Source: Microbacterium dextranolyticum (GTDB lineage: Bacteria > Actinomycetota > Actinomycetes > Actinomycetales > Microbacteriaceae). Taken from it: DNA of 64,000 nucleotides. Below the pieces are notes generated by a model. It saw only the letters and a program-made list of their open reading frames with translations. It did no database searches and had not been told where the DNA came from. Where the stretch lies: NCBI RefSeq assembly GCF_016907295.1, contig NZ_JAFBBR010000001.1:1612001-1676000 (forward strand), written 5' to 3'. Below are positions 17,091 to 26,243 of the stretch, piece by piece. A program made the translations under genes and the position numbers. The number at the start of each line of letters is the position of its first letter. Positions within the stretch are counted from its first letter, which is position 1.

Positions 17091-17657
17091 GTGGCATCCG
17101 CTCTTCGCGTCCTCGGCATCGACCCGGGACTCACCCGCTGCGGCGTCGGCGTCGTGGACGTGCGGGCCGACCGGTCGGCGTCGCTCGTGCACGTGGGCGT
17201 GGTGCGCTCCGACGCGGGGATGCCAGTCGGTGAGCGCCTCGCCGTCATCGCTGCGGGGCTGAGGGCTGTTCTTGACGAGCATCGCCCCCAGGTCGTGGCG
17301 GTCGAGCGCGTCTTCGCACAGCAGAACCGTTCGACGGTCATGGGCACGGCGCAGGCGAGCGGGGTCGCGCTGCTCCTGGCTGCCGAGCGGGGACTGCCGG
17401 CGCACACGCACACCCCGTCCGAGGTCAAGGCCGCCATCACCGGATACGGGGCGGCCGACAAGCGTCAGGTGCAGACGATGGTCGCGCGCGTGCTCCGACT
17501 GGACGCTCTGCCGCACCCGGCGGATGCCGCGGACGCGCTGGCAATCGCGCTGTGCCACGCCTGGCGGCGGGGTGACCCGTCGGTGTCGACGGGCTCCGGC
17601 GCGCTGACCCCCGCGCAGCGCGCCTGGGCGGACGCGGAGCGCGCAGCCCGGCGCTGA
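17091..17657 (+). CDS. ruvC: Holliday junction resolvase RuvC
   Basis: 188-residue endonuclease that cuts Holliday junctions after RuvAB branch migration. The RNase H-like catalytic acids are in LGIDPGLTRCGVGVV (first Asp), AVERVFAQQN (Glu) and the C-terminal HPADAADALAIALCHA (Asp pair). The C-terminus is extended by a basic tail. GTG 17091 is chosen because it precedes the invariant LGIDPG by six codons; TAGCGT at 17079-17084 ends 6 nt upstream. It is separated from ruvAB by 511 bp that contain repeats, unlike the tight ruvCAB operon of many relatives. Confidence 0.96.
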   Translation: MASALRVLGIDPGLTRCGVGVVDVRADRSASLVHVGVVRSDAGMPVGERLAVIAAGLRAVLDEHRPQVVAVERVFAQQNRSTVMGTAQASGVALLLAAERGLPAHTHTPSEVKAAITGYGAADKRQVQTMVARVLRLDALPHPADAADALAIALCHAWRRGDPSVSTGSGALTPAQRAWADAERAARR

Positions 17658-17764
17658 GCGTCGCCGCTCACGTGTCGCTGATCCCCTTCCCGTGGGCGCG
17701 ACGCTTCGTCGGGGCGGGCTCCGTGCACCTCGCATGGTGTGCCACTCCGGGGCATCCTCCACAA

Positions 17765-17880
17765 GGTTCGGGGTCGCTTCTGGTCACCTCGTGTGGGTTG
17801 TGGCGACCGGAGGAGACCCCACACCCGTGATAGAGCGACTACTGGCGACCCCGAACCCGCGGGGGATGGGTGCGGGCGAC
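17765..17880. repeat. Repeat element copy 1, bounded by 13-bp inverted repeats
   Basis: GGTTCGGGGTCGC (17765-17777) and its exact complement GCGACCCCGAACC (17845-17857) bound a 67-nt interior in which GTGTGGG (17791-17797) can pair with CCCACAC (17818-17824). About 23 further bases (GGGGGATGGG and beyond) also match copy 2. The element lies in the gene-free stretch 17658-18168 and has no convincing coding frame. It may be a non-autonomous mobile or REP-like element, or a structured RNA. Confidence 0.7.
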
Positions 17881-17951
17881 CAGGGGCGCCGCAGAACTCG
17901 TGAGGGAGTGAAGGTGGGGCGTGAGGGGGCCCATCGCGGCGTGACCCTGCG

Positions 17952-18067
17952 AGTTCGGGGTCGCTTCTGGTCGCCTCGTGTGGCTTGTGGCGGCCGGAGG
18001 AGACCCCGAACCCGCGAGGGGACGACTACTGGCGACCCCGAACCTGTGGGGGATGGGCACGGGGGGA
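17952..18067. repeat. Repeat element copy 2, direct repeat of copy 1
   Basis: This copy is offset 187-188 bp from copy 1 in the same orientation. GTTCGGGGTCGC (17953-17964) and GCGACCCCGAAC (18032-18043) again form the ends. Bases in between match copy 1 at most positions (TTCTGGTCGCCTCGTGTGG and GGAGGAGACCCC), but about 12 interior bases are replaced by an extra GACCCCGAACCCGCG unit at 18002-18016. Outside the two copies, the rest of 17658-18168 holds only the ruvA promoter. Confidence 0.7.
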
Positions 18068-18168
18068 CCGCAGGCGACCCGAAATCTTCCGAGCATGGAG
18101 GATGAGCGAGCCCACCCGCCGCGCGTGTCGCTCGAACAAAGATCCGAAGCCGCTCGTAGGCTGTGTGG

Positions 18169-18792
18169 ATGATCTCCTCACTGCGCGGTCGTGTGCTGCA
18201 CGTGGATGCCGAGTCGGTGATCCTCGAGGTGGGCGGCGTCGGGTTCGCCGTCGCGGTGACCGCGCAGGTCGCTCGCTCGCTCCACCTCGGCGACGAGACG
18301 ATGCTGCACACGAACCTCATCGTGCGCGAGGACGCCCTCTCGCTCTACGGCTTCGCCGAGCGCGACGAGCTCGAAACCTTCGCCCTGCTGCTCAGCGTGT
18401 CGGGCGTGGGGCCAAAGTCGGCCCTCGGGGTGATGTCATCGCTGACCGTGGCGCAGATCGCCGACGCGGTGTCCGCCGAAGACGACGCACCCTTCCGTCG
18501 CGTCTCCGGTATCGGGCCGAAGACGGCGAAGCTCATCGTCGTACAACTGGCCGGCAAGCTCACCGCGCCTGCGGCGCACCGGGCGAGCACGCCGGGTGCG
18601 GCATCGGCGCCGATCGCAGCCCAAGTCGTCGCGGCGCTGATCGCTCTGGGCTGGAATGAGCGGGTGAGCGCAGAGACCGTGCGCGACGTGTCAGAGGATG
18701 CCACGGCCGCCGACCTCTCCTCGGTGCCGGCGCTCCTGAAGCTCGCCCTGGCGCACCTCGGTCCGAGCCGGACGGAGCAAGCGCGTGGCTGA
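18169..18792 (+). CDS. ruvA: Holliday junction branch migration protein RuvA
   Basis: 207-residue subunit that binds the four-way junction and loads RuvB. N-terminal OB fold [26 protein letters not shown] (1-62); helix-hairpin-helix motifs [17 protein letters not shown] and [19 protein letters not shown] in the middle; and a flexible linker leading to the C-terminal RuvB-contacting domain (about 150-207). TAGGCT at 18157-18162 ends 6 nt before ATG 18169, which favours this start over GTG 18163 and suggests a leaderless transcript. It overlaps ruvB by 8 nt. Confidence 0.97.
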   Translation: MISSLRGRVLHVDAESVILEVGGVGFAVAVTAQVARSLHLGDETMLHTNLIVREDALSLYGFAERDELETFALLLSVSGVGPKSALGVMSSLTVAQIADAVSAEDDAPFRRVSGIGPKTAKLIVVQLAGKLTAPAAHRASTPGAASAPIAAQVVAALIALGWNERVSAETVRDVSEDATAADLSSVPALLKLALAHLGPSRTEQARG

Positions 18793-19822
18793 CGATTCCG
18801 CACGCGATCCGCGCGAAGCGCAGGACGAGACCGAGCTGGCGGTCGAAGGCGCGCTGCGTCCGGTCTCGCTGGCCGAGTTCGTCGGTCAGCAGAAGGTCCG
18901 CGGGCAGCTCCAGCTCCTGCTCGATGCGGCGCGCATCCAGCAGCGCCCCGCCGATCACATCCTGCTGTCCGGCCCGCCCGGGCTCGGCAAGACGACCCTG
19001 GCGATGATCGTCGCCCACGAAAGCGGTCGGCCGCTGCGCCTGTCGTCGGGCCCCGCCATCCAGCACGCCGGCGACCTCGCCGCCCTTCTGTCGAGCCTCG
19101 TTCCGGGGGAGGTGCTGTTCATCGACGAGATCCACCGCATGGCGCGCTCCGCCGAAGAGATGCTCTACCTCGCGATGGAGGACTTCCGGATCGACATCAT
19201 GGTCGGCAAGGGGGCCGGTGCCACGAGCATCCCGCTGGACCTGGCCCCCTTCACCCTCGTGGGGGCGACGACGCGGTCGGGTCTGCTGCCCAATCCGCTG
19301 CGGGACCGCTTCGGCTTCACCGCGCATCTGGAGTACTACGAGCCGGACGAGCTCGAACGCGTCATCGCCCGGTCGGCGACCGTCCTCGGGGTCGATGTGC
19401 CGCCCGTCGCCCGCGACGAGATCGCTCGCCGCTCGCGGGGTACACCCCGTATCGCCAACCGCCTGCTGCGGCGCGTCCGCGACTACGTGATCGTGCACGG
19501 GGCATCGGACGCGGCGGCGACGGAGGGCGACGTTTCTGCCGCTCTGGAGCTCTACGATGTCGACGCGATCGGCCTCGACCGCCTCGACCGAGCGGTGCTG
19601 GATGCCGTCGTCCGCCGTTTCCGCGGCGGTCCGGTCGGTCTCAGCACGCTCGCGGTGACGGTGGGTGAGGAGGCTGAGACGATCGAGTCCGTCGTCGAGC
19701 CCTACCTCGTGCGGATCGGCTTCCTCGGGCGGACGCCGCGCGGCCGTGTGGCGACTCCCGAGGCGTACGCGCACCTGCGCGTGAGGCCGCCGTCCGAGGC
19801 GCTGAGACTCGATGTCCTATAA
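18785..19822 (+). CDS. ruvB: Holliday junction branch migration ATPase RuvB
   Basis: 345-residue AAA+ motor that drives branch migration with Ruv[23 protein letters not shown] opens the domain; Walker A is [10 protein letters not shown], Walker B FIDEIHRM, sensor 1 VGATTRSG, and the arginine-finger region LRDRFGF. The winged-helix C-terminal domain ends with [26 protein letters not shown]. It starts inside ruvA, so the two are translationally coupled. Confidence 0.98.
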   Translation: MADDSARDPREAQDETELAVEGALRPVSLAEFVGQQKVRGQLQLLLDAARIQQRPADHILLSGPPGLGKTTLAMIVAHESGRPLRLSSGPAIQHAGDLAALLSSLVPGEVLFIDEIHRMARSAEEMLYLAMEDFRIDIMVGKGAGATSIPLDLAPFTLVGATTRSGLLPNPLRDRFGFTAHLEYYEPDELERVIARSATVLGVDVPPVARDEIARRSRGTPRIANRLLRRVRDYVIVHGASDAAATEGDVSAALELYDVDAIGLDRLDRAVLDAVVRRFRGGPVGLSTLAVTVGEEAETIESVVEPYLVRIGFLGRTPRGRVATPEAYAHLRVRPPSEALRLDVL

Positions 19823-19897
19823 TCACTGAAGGCTTCTGCCGTCTTCCCCACGCCCGACCGCGCCCCGACGCCGGGTGTGCACCCGAAAGGTCACCTC

Positions 19898-20329
19898 ATG
19901 GACATCCTCCTGCTCGTCGCGATGGCGGGTCTGCTCGTCTTCATGTTCTGGAGCTCGCGTCGCCGGGCCGCCAAGATGAAGTCGGAGCAGGAGGCGAAGG
20001 CGCGGGCGATGGTTCCCGGCGTCAAGGTGCTTCTTCAGGGCGGGCTGTACGGCGTGCTGGTGGAGTACGACGGTGAGGACCTCTCCAAGTCCGCGCGCGT
20101 CGCACTGGCGCCGGGTGTCGAGGTCGAGGTGCACAGCCAGGCCATTCTCCGCGTCGTCGACGAAGAAGAGGGTACGGTCACCGAGGACGAGTTCATCGAA
20201 GCCGAGGCCGACCAGGCGGAGTACGTCGCCGATGTCGCCGACGGCGAGATCACCTCGGTGAGCGAGGACCAGGCACGCGATCGCGCCGCCGCCTCCGACG
20301 CCAAGCCTGAAGACAAGCCCCTGGCCTGA
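19898..20329 (+). CDS. yajC: Preprotein translocase accessory subunit YajC
   Basis: 143-residue membrane protein of the SecDF-YajC complex. A single transmembrane segment near the N-terminus (LLLVAMAGLLVFMFW) is followed by the basic SSRRRAAKMK and a small beta domain with VPGVKVLLQGGLYGVLVEYD. The C-terminal 60 residues are acidic and low in complexity, an extension common in actinobacteria. ATG 19898 was chosen because AAAGG lies 7 nt before it; the GTG at 19877 lacks a site. Confidence 0.9.
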   Translation: MDILLLVAMAGLLVFMFWSSRRRAAKMKSEQEAKARAMVPGVKVLLQGGLYGVLVEYDGEDLSKSARVALAPGVEVEVHSQAILRVVDEEEGTVTEDEFIEAEADQAEYVADVADGEITSVSEDQARDRAAASDAKPEDKPLA

Positions 20330-20371
20330 GCCTGCCCGCTTCGTGCGGCACATCGAGAAAGCTGACCACCT

Positions 20372-22117
20372 GTGGCCTCTCCTACCCCTGCGCGCCGAGC
20401 CTGGCGTGCACTGACCGGGCTGCTCGCCGTCGTCGCGCTGCTCTTCGGCATCAACGCCCTCGGCGTCTACGTGTTCAAGAACGGCAGCGGCGAGCCGGCG
20501 AGTTCCTGGCTCCCGGCGCTCGCCCTCGACCTCGAAGGCGGCACGCAGATCATCCTCGAGGCGAAGACGCCCGACGGATCTGCCCCCTCCAGCGAGCAGA
20601 TGACGCAGGCGGCATCCATCATCCGCCAGCGCGTCGATGCGTCGGGCGTGGGTGAGACCGACATCACGACGCAGGCCGGCAACCAGATCGTGGTGCAGAT
20701 TCCCGGTCAGGCCGACAACGAGACTCGCGATCGGATCACCGCGTCGGCTCAGATGCAGCTGCGAGCGGTGCTCTACACGACCGCCGCCAGCACGTCGTTC
20801 GTCGGCGAAGACGGCAACCAGACGCCGTACCCGACTCCTGACCCGGGTCTTCCCTCGACGCCGACGGCGGCGCCGACCGACGGCAGCGACATGAACTGGG
20901 TGACCCCGGCTCTGCAGGCCAAGTTCCTCGCCTACGACTGCTCCAGCGAGGCCAATGACCCCGCGAACGAGCCGAAGGACCAGCCGCTCATCGCGTGCAG
21001 CCCGACCGGCACCGAGAAGTACCTCCTCGGCCCCGTCGAACTCGACGGCTCGTCGATCTCTGATGCGACGGCCGGCATGAACACGCAGAACGGCCAGTGG
21101 GTCGTCAACGTCGTCTTCAACGCCGACGGCACGCAGAAGTTCGGCGCGGTCAGCCAGCGCCTCTACGCCTTCACGCAGGCCGGCAAGACCCCCCAGAACC
21201 AGTTCGCCTTCGTCCTCGACGGCAAGGTCATCTCCGCGCCCTCGATGAACGGCGTCATCCTCGACGGCAAGCCGCAGATCAGCGGCTCGTTCACGCAGGA
21301 GTCGTCCAAAACTCTGGCGGACCAGCTCAAGTACGGCGCGCTGCCGCTGAGCTTCGAGGTGCAGTCCTCGAACTCGATCTCGGCGACGCTGGGATCGCAG
21401 CAGCTGCAGATCGGCCTCATCGCCGGCCTCATCGGCCTCGCCCTCGTCGCGCTGTACTCGCTCATCGTTTATCGCGCCCTGGGCTCGGTGATCATCGCCT
21501 CGCTGATGGTGATGGGCGTGCTCACGTATCTCGCCCTGTGCATCCTCGCCTGGCGGATGGGCTTCCGTCTGTCGCTCGCCGGTGTCGCCGGTCTGATCGT
21601 GACGATCGGTTTCACGGCCGACTCGTTCATCGTCTACTTCGAGCGCATCCGAGACGAGTTGCGCGACGGCAAGTCGATCACCGCCGCCGTCGAAGACGGC
21701 TGGGGTCGCGCGAAGCGCACGATCTACATCTCCAAGTCGATCAACATCCTGGCTGCCGTCGTGCTCTACATCCTTGCGGATGCCACGGTGAAAGGCTTCG
21801 CGTTCACCCTCGGACTCACGACGCTTATCGACATCCTGATCTTCATCCTCTTCACCCATCCGGTGCTGCAGCTCCTTGCACGCACTCGCTTCTTCGGCGG
21901 CGGGCATCCGCTGTCGGGTCTCGACCCCGAGGCGCTCGGTGCGGTCTACCGAGGCCGCGCGCAGTTCCGCTCGCCCGTCACCGAGGGTGCCAAGGGCTCC
22001 GCGGCACGGCGCGCCGGTCGGTCGCGCGGGGAGGCGGAACGTCGTCAGACGATCGCCGAGCGCAAGCAGGCCGAACTGACCGCCCATAGTCGCTCGCGAT
22101 CGGAGGGAGACGACTGA
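20372..22117 (+). CDS. secD: Protein translocase subunit SecD
   Basis: 581-residue membrane protein using the proton gradient to help SecYEG release exported proteins. The first helix is ALTGLLAVVALLFGINAL; DLEGGTQIILEA is the D1 motif (LxLG(G)xxxxLE form); a large periplasmic domain follows (about 45-330), with actinobacterial insert PYPTPDPGLPSTPTAAPTDGSD; then five helices, including GLIVTIGFTADSFIVYFERIRDELRDGKS, the conserved D5 region. The Arg-rich C-terminus is cytoplasmic. The GTG start precedes the first helix. It ends in TGATG, sharing one base with the secF start. Confidence 0.96.
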   Translation: MASPTPARRAWRALTGLLAVVALLFGINALGVYVFKNGSGEPASSWLPALALDLEGGTQIILEAKTPDGSAPSSEQMTQAASIIRQRVDASGVGETDITTQAGNQIVVQIPGQADNETRDRITASAQMQLRAVLYTTAASTSFVGEDGNQTPYPTPDPGLPSTPTAAPTDGSDMNWVTPALQAKFLAYDCSSEANDPANEPKDQPLIACSPTGTEKYLLGPVELDGSSISDATAGMNTQNGQWVVNVVFNADGTQKFGAVSQRLYAFTQAGKTPQNQFAFVLDGKVISAPSMNGVILDGKPQISGSFTQESSKTLADQLKYGALPLSFEVQSSNSISATLGSQQLQIGLIAGLIGLALVALYSLIVYRALGSVIIASLMVMGVLTYLALCILAWRMGFRLSLAGVAGLIVTIGFTADSFIVYFERIRDELRDGKSITAAVEDGWGRAKRTIYISKSINILAAVVLYILADATVKGFAFTLGLTTLIDILIFILFTHPVLQLLARTRFFGGGHPLSGLDPEALGAVYRGRAQFRSPVTEGAKGSAARRAGRSRGEAERRQTIAERKQAELTAHSRSRSEGDD

Positions 22118-23118
22118 TGCGCTCCATGAACGAGTTCGGCAACGACCTCTACACCGGCAAGACGTCCTTCCCCTTCGTCGGGCGCCGGCGTCTGTGGTTC
22201 ATCATCGCGGCGATCCTCGTGATCGGTGCGGCGCTGGTACCGCTCATCCGACCCATCCAGTTCTCGATCGAGTTCACGGGCGGGTCTCAGTTCACTGTCA
22301 GCGGCGTGTCCACGCCCGATCAGGCGAAGGCCACCGCGGCCGTGCAGTCGGTCGTCGCCGGTGCGAACACGAAGGTGACGACGATCGGCACCTCCGGCGA
22401 TGAGCAGTCGATCCGCATCCAGACCGACCAGATGACGGATGCCGAGACGCGCGCCGTCACGTCGGCGCTCGCCTCGGAGTTCGGCGTCGCCGAGGCGGAG
22501 GTCAGCTCGTCCTTCATCGGTCCCAGCTGGGGCCAGGACGTCACCCGCCAGTCGCTGTGGGGTCTCGCGATCTTCCTCGCGCTGACGTTCCTCATCCTCG
22601 CGATCTACTTCCGCACGTGGAAGATGTCGGTCGCAGCGATCATCGGACTCGTCGACGTGCTCGTGATCACCGTCGGCGTATACGGCCTGTTCGGTTTCGA
22701 GATCTCGCCTGCCGCGGTGATCGGATTCCTCACGATCCTCTCGTACTCGCTGTACGACACGACCGTCGTCTTCGACAAGATCCGCGAGAACACGCGTGAT
22801 GACGCGGAGCAGACAGGGCGCACGTTCGGCGAGTCGGTGAACCTCGCCGTGAACCAGACCTTGATCCGCTCGATCAACACGACGGTCGTCGCGGCGATCC
22901 CGACCGGCGCGATCCTGTTCATCGGTGCTCTCTGGCTCGGCGCGCAGACCCTGACCGACATCTCGCTGTCGATCTTCGTCGGCACGATCGTCGCGGCGTA
23001 CTCCACTCTGTTCGTGGCCGCGCCGCTCTACTCCCTCTTCCGTGAAAACGAGCCGGAGATCAAGGCTCGCGATCAGCGCGTTCTCGCCGCGCGCGAGCGC
23101 GCCGCCGTCGAGGTCTGA
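22117..23118 (+). CDS. secF: Protein translocase subunit SecF
   Basis: 333-residue partner of SecD. YTGKTSFPFVGRRRLWFIIAAILVIGAAL provides the first helix; FSIEFTGGSQFTV is the periplasmic F1 motif; the five C-terminal helices include GFLTILSYSLYDTTVVFDKIRENT, the conserved F4 region. The start codon overlaps the secD stop by one base. A hairpin terminator follows. In mycobacteria apt sits between secF and relA; it is absent here. Confidence 0.96.
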   Translation: MRSMNEFGNDLYTGKTSFPFVGRRRLWFIIAAILVIGAALVPLIRPIQFSIEFTGGSQFTVSGVSTPDQAKATAAVQSVVAGANTKVTTIGTSGDEQSIRIQTDQMTDAETRAVTSALASEFGVAEAEVSSSFIGPSWGQDVTRQSLWGLAIFLALTFLILAIYFRTWKMSVAAIIGLVDVLVITVGVYGLFGFEISPAAVIGFLTILSYSLYDTTVVFDKIRENTRDDAEQTGRTFGESVNLAVNQTLIRSINTTVVAAIPTGAILFIGALWLGAQTLTDISLSIFVGTIVAAYSTLFVAAPLYSLFRENEPEIKARDQRVLAARERAAVEV

Positions 23119-23125
23119 CGCAATC

Positions 23126-23169
23126 CCCGCCCACGCTCCGCCTCGCATCGAGAGGGGGGCGTGGGCGGG
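23126..23169 (+). terminator. Terminator hairpin after secF
   Basis: An 11-bp perfect stem, CCCGCCCACGC (23126-23136) with GCGTGGGCGGG (23159-23169), encloses 22 nt that can pair further (CCTCG/CGAG). There is no T run. It begins 8 nt after the secF stop and separates the sec genes from the relA promoter. Confidence 0.65.
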
Positions 23170-23187
23170 ATCGACTGTCCGCGGGCG

Positions 23188-23193
23188 TAGGAT
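23188..23193 (+). promoter_or_regulatory. -10 box of relA
   Basis: TAGGAT lies 30 nt before the relA ATG, followed by a purine-rich ribosome-binding stretch (GGAGAGGGGAG, 23210-23220). This gives relA its own leadered transcript separate from yajC-secDF. Confidence 0.5.
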
Positions 23194-23223
23194 TGTCAGA
23201 CTGATCGACGGAGAGGGGAGCCG

Positions 23224-25500
23224 ATGACCGAGACGGCATCCGCGTCCGCTGCGGGCGCTGCGTCCGTCCCGCCTCAGAGCTCCCTGCGTCGCCTCGTGCC
23301 GCGCATCTTCTCGCGCGCTCCTTCGCGCGAGGGCGTCGAACAGCTCGTGCGTGTCGTCCGCACGCATCACCCGAAGGGCGACATCGCGGTCATCGATCGC
23401 GCCTACCAGGTCGCCAACAGAGCGCACGCGGGTCAGACCCGACAGAGCGGTGAGCCGTACATCACCCACCCGCTCGCCGTGGCCCAGATCCTCGCCGATC
23501 TGGGGCTCGGGCCGCGCGCGATCGCGGCCGCCCTGCTGCACGACACCGTGGAAGACACGGACTACAGCCTCGAACAGCTGACAGCGGAGTTCGGCGACGA
23601 GGTCGCCATGCTCGTGGACGGTGTCACGAAGCTCGACAAAGTCAAGTACGGCGACGCCGCTCAGGCCGAGACGGTCCGCAAGATGATCGTGGCGATGTCG
23701 AAGGATATCCGCGTCCTCCTGATCAAGCTCGCCGACCGGTTGCACAACGCGCGGACCTGGGGTTTCGTGCCGCCGGAGAAGGCGGCAAAGAAGGCGACCG
23801 AGACGCTCGAGATCTACGCGCCGCTGGCCCATCGCCTCGGCATCCAGGCGGTCAAGAGCGAGCTCGAGGATCTTTCGTTCGCGGTGCTGCACCCGAAGCT
23901 CTATGTAGAGATCGACAGCCTCGTGAAGCAGCGCACCCCGCAGCGCGAAGAGTACGTGCACACCGTCATCGACGCCGTCGAGTCGGATCTGCGCGAACTG
24001 CGCATCCGCGGGCGCGTCATGGGGCGCCCCAAGCAGCTCTACTCGGTGTACCAGAAGATGGTGGTGCGCGGGCGTGAGTTCGACGACATCTACGACCTCA
24101 TCGGCATCCGCGTGCTCGTCGGCACCGTGCGGGACTGCTACGCCGTGCTGGGCTCGATCCACGCCCGATGGACGCCGATTCCCGGTCGGTTCAAGGACTA
24201 CATCGCGACGCCCAAGTTCAACCTGTACCAGTCGCTGCACACGACGGTGATCGGTCCCGGCGGTCGTACGGTCGAGATCCAGATCCGCACCAACGAGATG
24301 CACCAGCAGGCGGAATACGGCGTCGCCGCGCATTGGAAGTACAAGGAGCAGATGGCGGGCAAGAGCCCGGATGCCAAGTCGGTCGATGCCGATATGGCCT
24401 GGCTCGCCCACATCTCCGACTGGCAGGCGGAAACCGCCGATCCGGGCGAGTTCCTCGACTCGCTGCGCTTCGAGATCGGCGCGAAAGAGGTCTACGTCTT
24501 CACGCCCAAGGGCCGCGTCATCGGCCTCCCCGCGGGCGGCACACCGGTCGATTTCGCCTACGCCGTGCACACCGAGGTCGGTCACCGCACGATGGGCGCG
24601 AAGGTCAACGGACGTCTGGTCCCGCTGGAGACGCCGCTGAACTCGGGCGATGTCGTCGAGGTGTTCACCTCGAAGAACCCCGACGCCGGTCCCAGTCAGG
24701 ACTGGCTGAGCTTCGTGAAGTCCACGCGGGCGCGCAGCAAGATCCGTGGGTGGTTCACGAAGGAGCGTCGCGACGAGGCGATCGAGCAGGGCAAGGATTC
24801 GATCGCTCGTGCGATGCGACGGCAGAACCTGCCGCTGCAGCGCCTGATGAACCAGGATTCGTTCACCGAGGTCGCGCATCAGCTGCGTTACGAGGACGTC
24901 ACCGCGCTCTACGCGGCCGTGGGTGAGGGACACGTCTCGACGCAGTCGGTGCTCGAGAAGGTGACTGCGCTCGTCAGCTCCGAAGAGGACACCTCCACGG
25001 GGCCCATCGAGATCCCGCACATCGGGCGATCGCGGGCGTCGCGCGGCGGTGACTCCGGAGTTCTGGTGCGCGGGGCCCCCGACATCCTCGTGAAGATCGC
25101 CAAGTGCTGCACACCCGTTCCCGGGGATGAGATCGTGGGCTTCGTCACTCGCGGCAGCGGCGTGTCGGTGCACCGCGCGGACTGCACCAACGTGCGTGCG
25201 CTCCAGGGCGACGCCGAGCGGATGATCGAAGTGTCGTGGGCGCCGACGACGAAGAGTGTCTTCCTCGTGCAGATCCAGGTCGAGGCGCTCGATCGTTCCG
25301 GTCTGCTCAGCGACATCACGCGTGTGCTCAGCGAGCATCACGTGAACATCCTCTCGGCCTCGGTGCAGACGACGAACGATCGGCTCGCGCTCAGCCGCTA
25401 CGTGTTCGAGATGGGAGACATCGTCCATCTCGACCGTGTGCTGAATGCCGTTCGACGCATCGACGCGGTCTATGACGTCTACCGCGTGACGTCCTCCTGA
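23224..25500 (+). CDS. relA: Bifunctional (p)ppGpp synthetase/hydrolase
   Basis: 758-residue stringent-response enzyme of the long RSH type. In order: HD hydrolase domain (about 50-200) with [23 protein letters not shown] and [12 protein letters not shown] intact, so hydrolysis is expected; synthetase domain (about 260-370) with [20 protein letters not shown] and [16 protein letters not shown] domain (about 415-475) with [32 protein letters not shown]; a conserved-cysteine region [28 protein letters not shown]; and a C-terminal ACT domain. It senses amino acid starvation on ribosomes and tunes growth. The last 22 bases overlap the convergent AbiEi-like gene. Confidence 0.97.
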   Translation: MTETASASAAGAASVPPQSSLRRLVPRIFSRAPSREGVEQLVRVVRTHHPKGDIAVIDRAYQVANRAHAGQTRQSGEPYITHPLAVAQILADLGLGPRAIAAALLHDTVEDTDYSLEQLTAEFGDEVAMLVDGVTKLDKVKYGDAAQAETVRKMIVAMSKDIRVLLIKLADRLHNARTWGFVPPEKAAKKATETLEIYAPLAHRLGIQAVKSELEDLSFAVLHPKLYVEIDSLVKQRTPQREEYVHTVIDAVESDLRELRIRGRVMGRPKQLYSVYQKMVVRGREFDDIYDLIGIRVLVGTVRDCYAVLGSIHARWTPIPGRFKDYIATPKFNLYQSLHTTVIGPGGRTVEIQIRTNEMHQQAEYGVAAHWKYKEQMAGKSPDAKSVDADMAWLAHISDWQAETADPGEFLDSLRFEIGAKEVYVFTPKGRVIGLPAGGTPVDFAYAVHTEVGHRTMGAKVNGRLVPLETPLNSGDVVEVFTSKNPDAGPSQDWLSFVKSTRARSKIRGWFTKERRDEAIEQGKDSIARAMRRQNLPLQRLMNQDSFTEVAHQLRYEDVTALYAAVGEGHVSTQSVLEKVTALVSSEEDTSTGPIEIPHIGRSRASRGGDSGVLVRGAPDILVKIAKCCTPVPGDEIVGFVTRGSGVSVHRADCTNVRALQGDAERMIEVSWAPTTKSVFLVQIQVEALDRSGLLSDITRVLSEHHVNILSASVQTTNDRLALSRYVFEMGDIVHLDRVLNAVRRIDAVYDVYRVTSS

Positions 25501-26093
25501 CGATTCCGGCCGCTCGGTCGGATGGCCGGAGCGGCGTCGGGAAACGTGAGCGCCGTGAGTCGCTCGCGCAGCAGAGTCGTCGCGGGGCGCGTGTAATGCA
25601 CGGAGCGCTCTTCGCCCAGGATCGTCAGGGCGGCCTCACCGAGCGCGGGGTCGCCGCGGAGAAGCCCGTCGATGTACGCGCCGACGTCGTCGCCCGCGCA
25701 GTGGGCGCGGACAAGGTCGGCGAGCGTTCGCGCGGGTGTCGTCACCCACACCCCGCCGATCCGCATCGCCCCCTCGGGTTCGAGGAGGCGTTCACGGTAG
25801 TGCAGTCGCGCGTCGAGGATATGGCGCAGTCGCACTGCGGAGCGCCGTTGAACGCTGTGTCGTCGCGGGGCATCCATCACGGCGCCATGCACCCATGCCG
25901 CGCTCTCCCGCGTCAGGGCCAGAGCGTCGGTGACGAGCGAATGCAGTGAGGCGGCGCGCATTTCGCGGGTCTCGGCGGCATCGGCCGGCATGTAGGCGTC
26001 GCCGACCTCGACGAGGTCTCCATCGAGCCTCGCGCCGCACAGTTCTGCCACGGAGAGCCGGTCACCCGCGAGGTAGAGATAGGGCCAGGACAT
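25479..26093 (-). CDS. AbiEi-like antitoxin-family protein, solitary
   Basis: 204 residues. [32 protein letters not shown] resembles the degenerate N-terminal winged helix of actinobacterial proteins annotated as type IV AbiEi antitoxin-like; [20 protein letters not shown] followed by [20 protein letters not shown] is the conserved middle block with the TTPxRT turn. No AbiEii nucleotidyltransferase toxin partner is adjacent. Orphan copies are frequent in Microbacteriaceae and their role is unknown. It converges on relA and overlaps it by 22 bp, so transcription could produce antisense RNA to the end of relA. Confidence 0.6.
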   Translation of the reverse strand: MSWPYLYLAGDRLSVAELCGARLDGDLVEVGDAYMPADAAETREMRAASLHSLVTDALALTRESAAWVHGAVMDAPRRHSVQRRSAVRLRHILDARLHYRERLLEPEGAMRIGGVWVTTPARTLADLVRAHCAGDDVGAYIDGLLRGDPALGEAALTILGEERSVHYTRPATTLLRERLTALTFPDAAPAIRPSGRNRQEDVTR

Positions 26094-26172
26094 GATACGA
26101 AGTGTGCCAGCTGCGGTCGAGTTCCCGAACGGCTCTGCGCGTTCCTGTGGAAGAATCCGCCGAGACGACGAA

Positions 26173-26212
26173 TGGGGAGGTGGCGGATGACATCGTCATC
26201 GCCACCTCCCCA
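26173..26212. terminator. Long hairpin terminator between two minus-strand genes
   Basis: TGGGGAGGTGGC (26173-26184) pairs with GCCACCTCCCCA (26201-26212), and the inner GATGAC/GTCATC (26186-26191, 26195-26200) extends it with a single bulged G, giving about 18 bp. It lies 32 nt past the end of the DUF349 gene and should terminate that minus-strand transcript. Confidence 0.7.
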
Positions 26213-26243
26213 GTCGGACGAGCGGCAGCCCGCCGAGGAGATC

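Noticed and set aside
17784..18320. A 178-codon minus-strand frame across the repeat region between ruvC and ruvA
   Set aside because: It consists mostly of Arg/Pro/Ser/Thr translated from the repeats and runs into ruvA. There is no ribosome-binding site, domain or codon pattern to support it.
22045..25428. A 1127-codon minus-strand frame opposite secF and relA
   Set aside because: Same cause: Arg/Asp/Glu/His/Val-rich shadow of real genes with no family resemblance.
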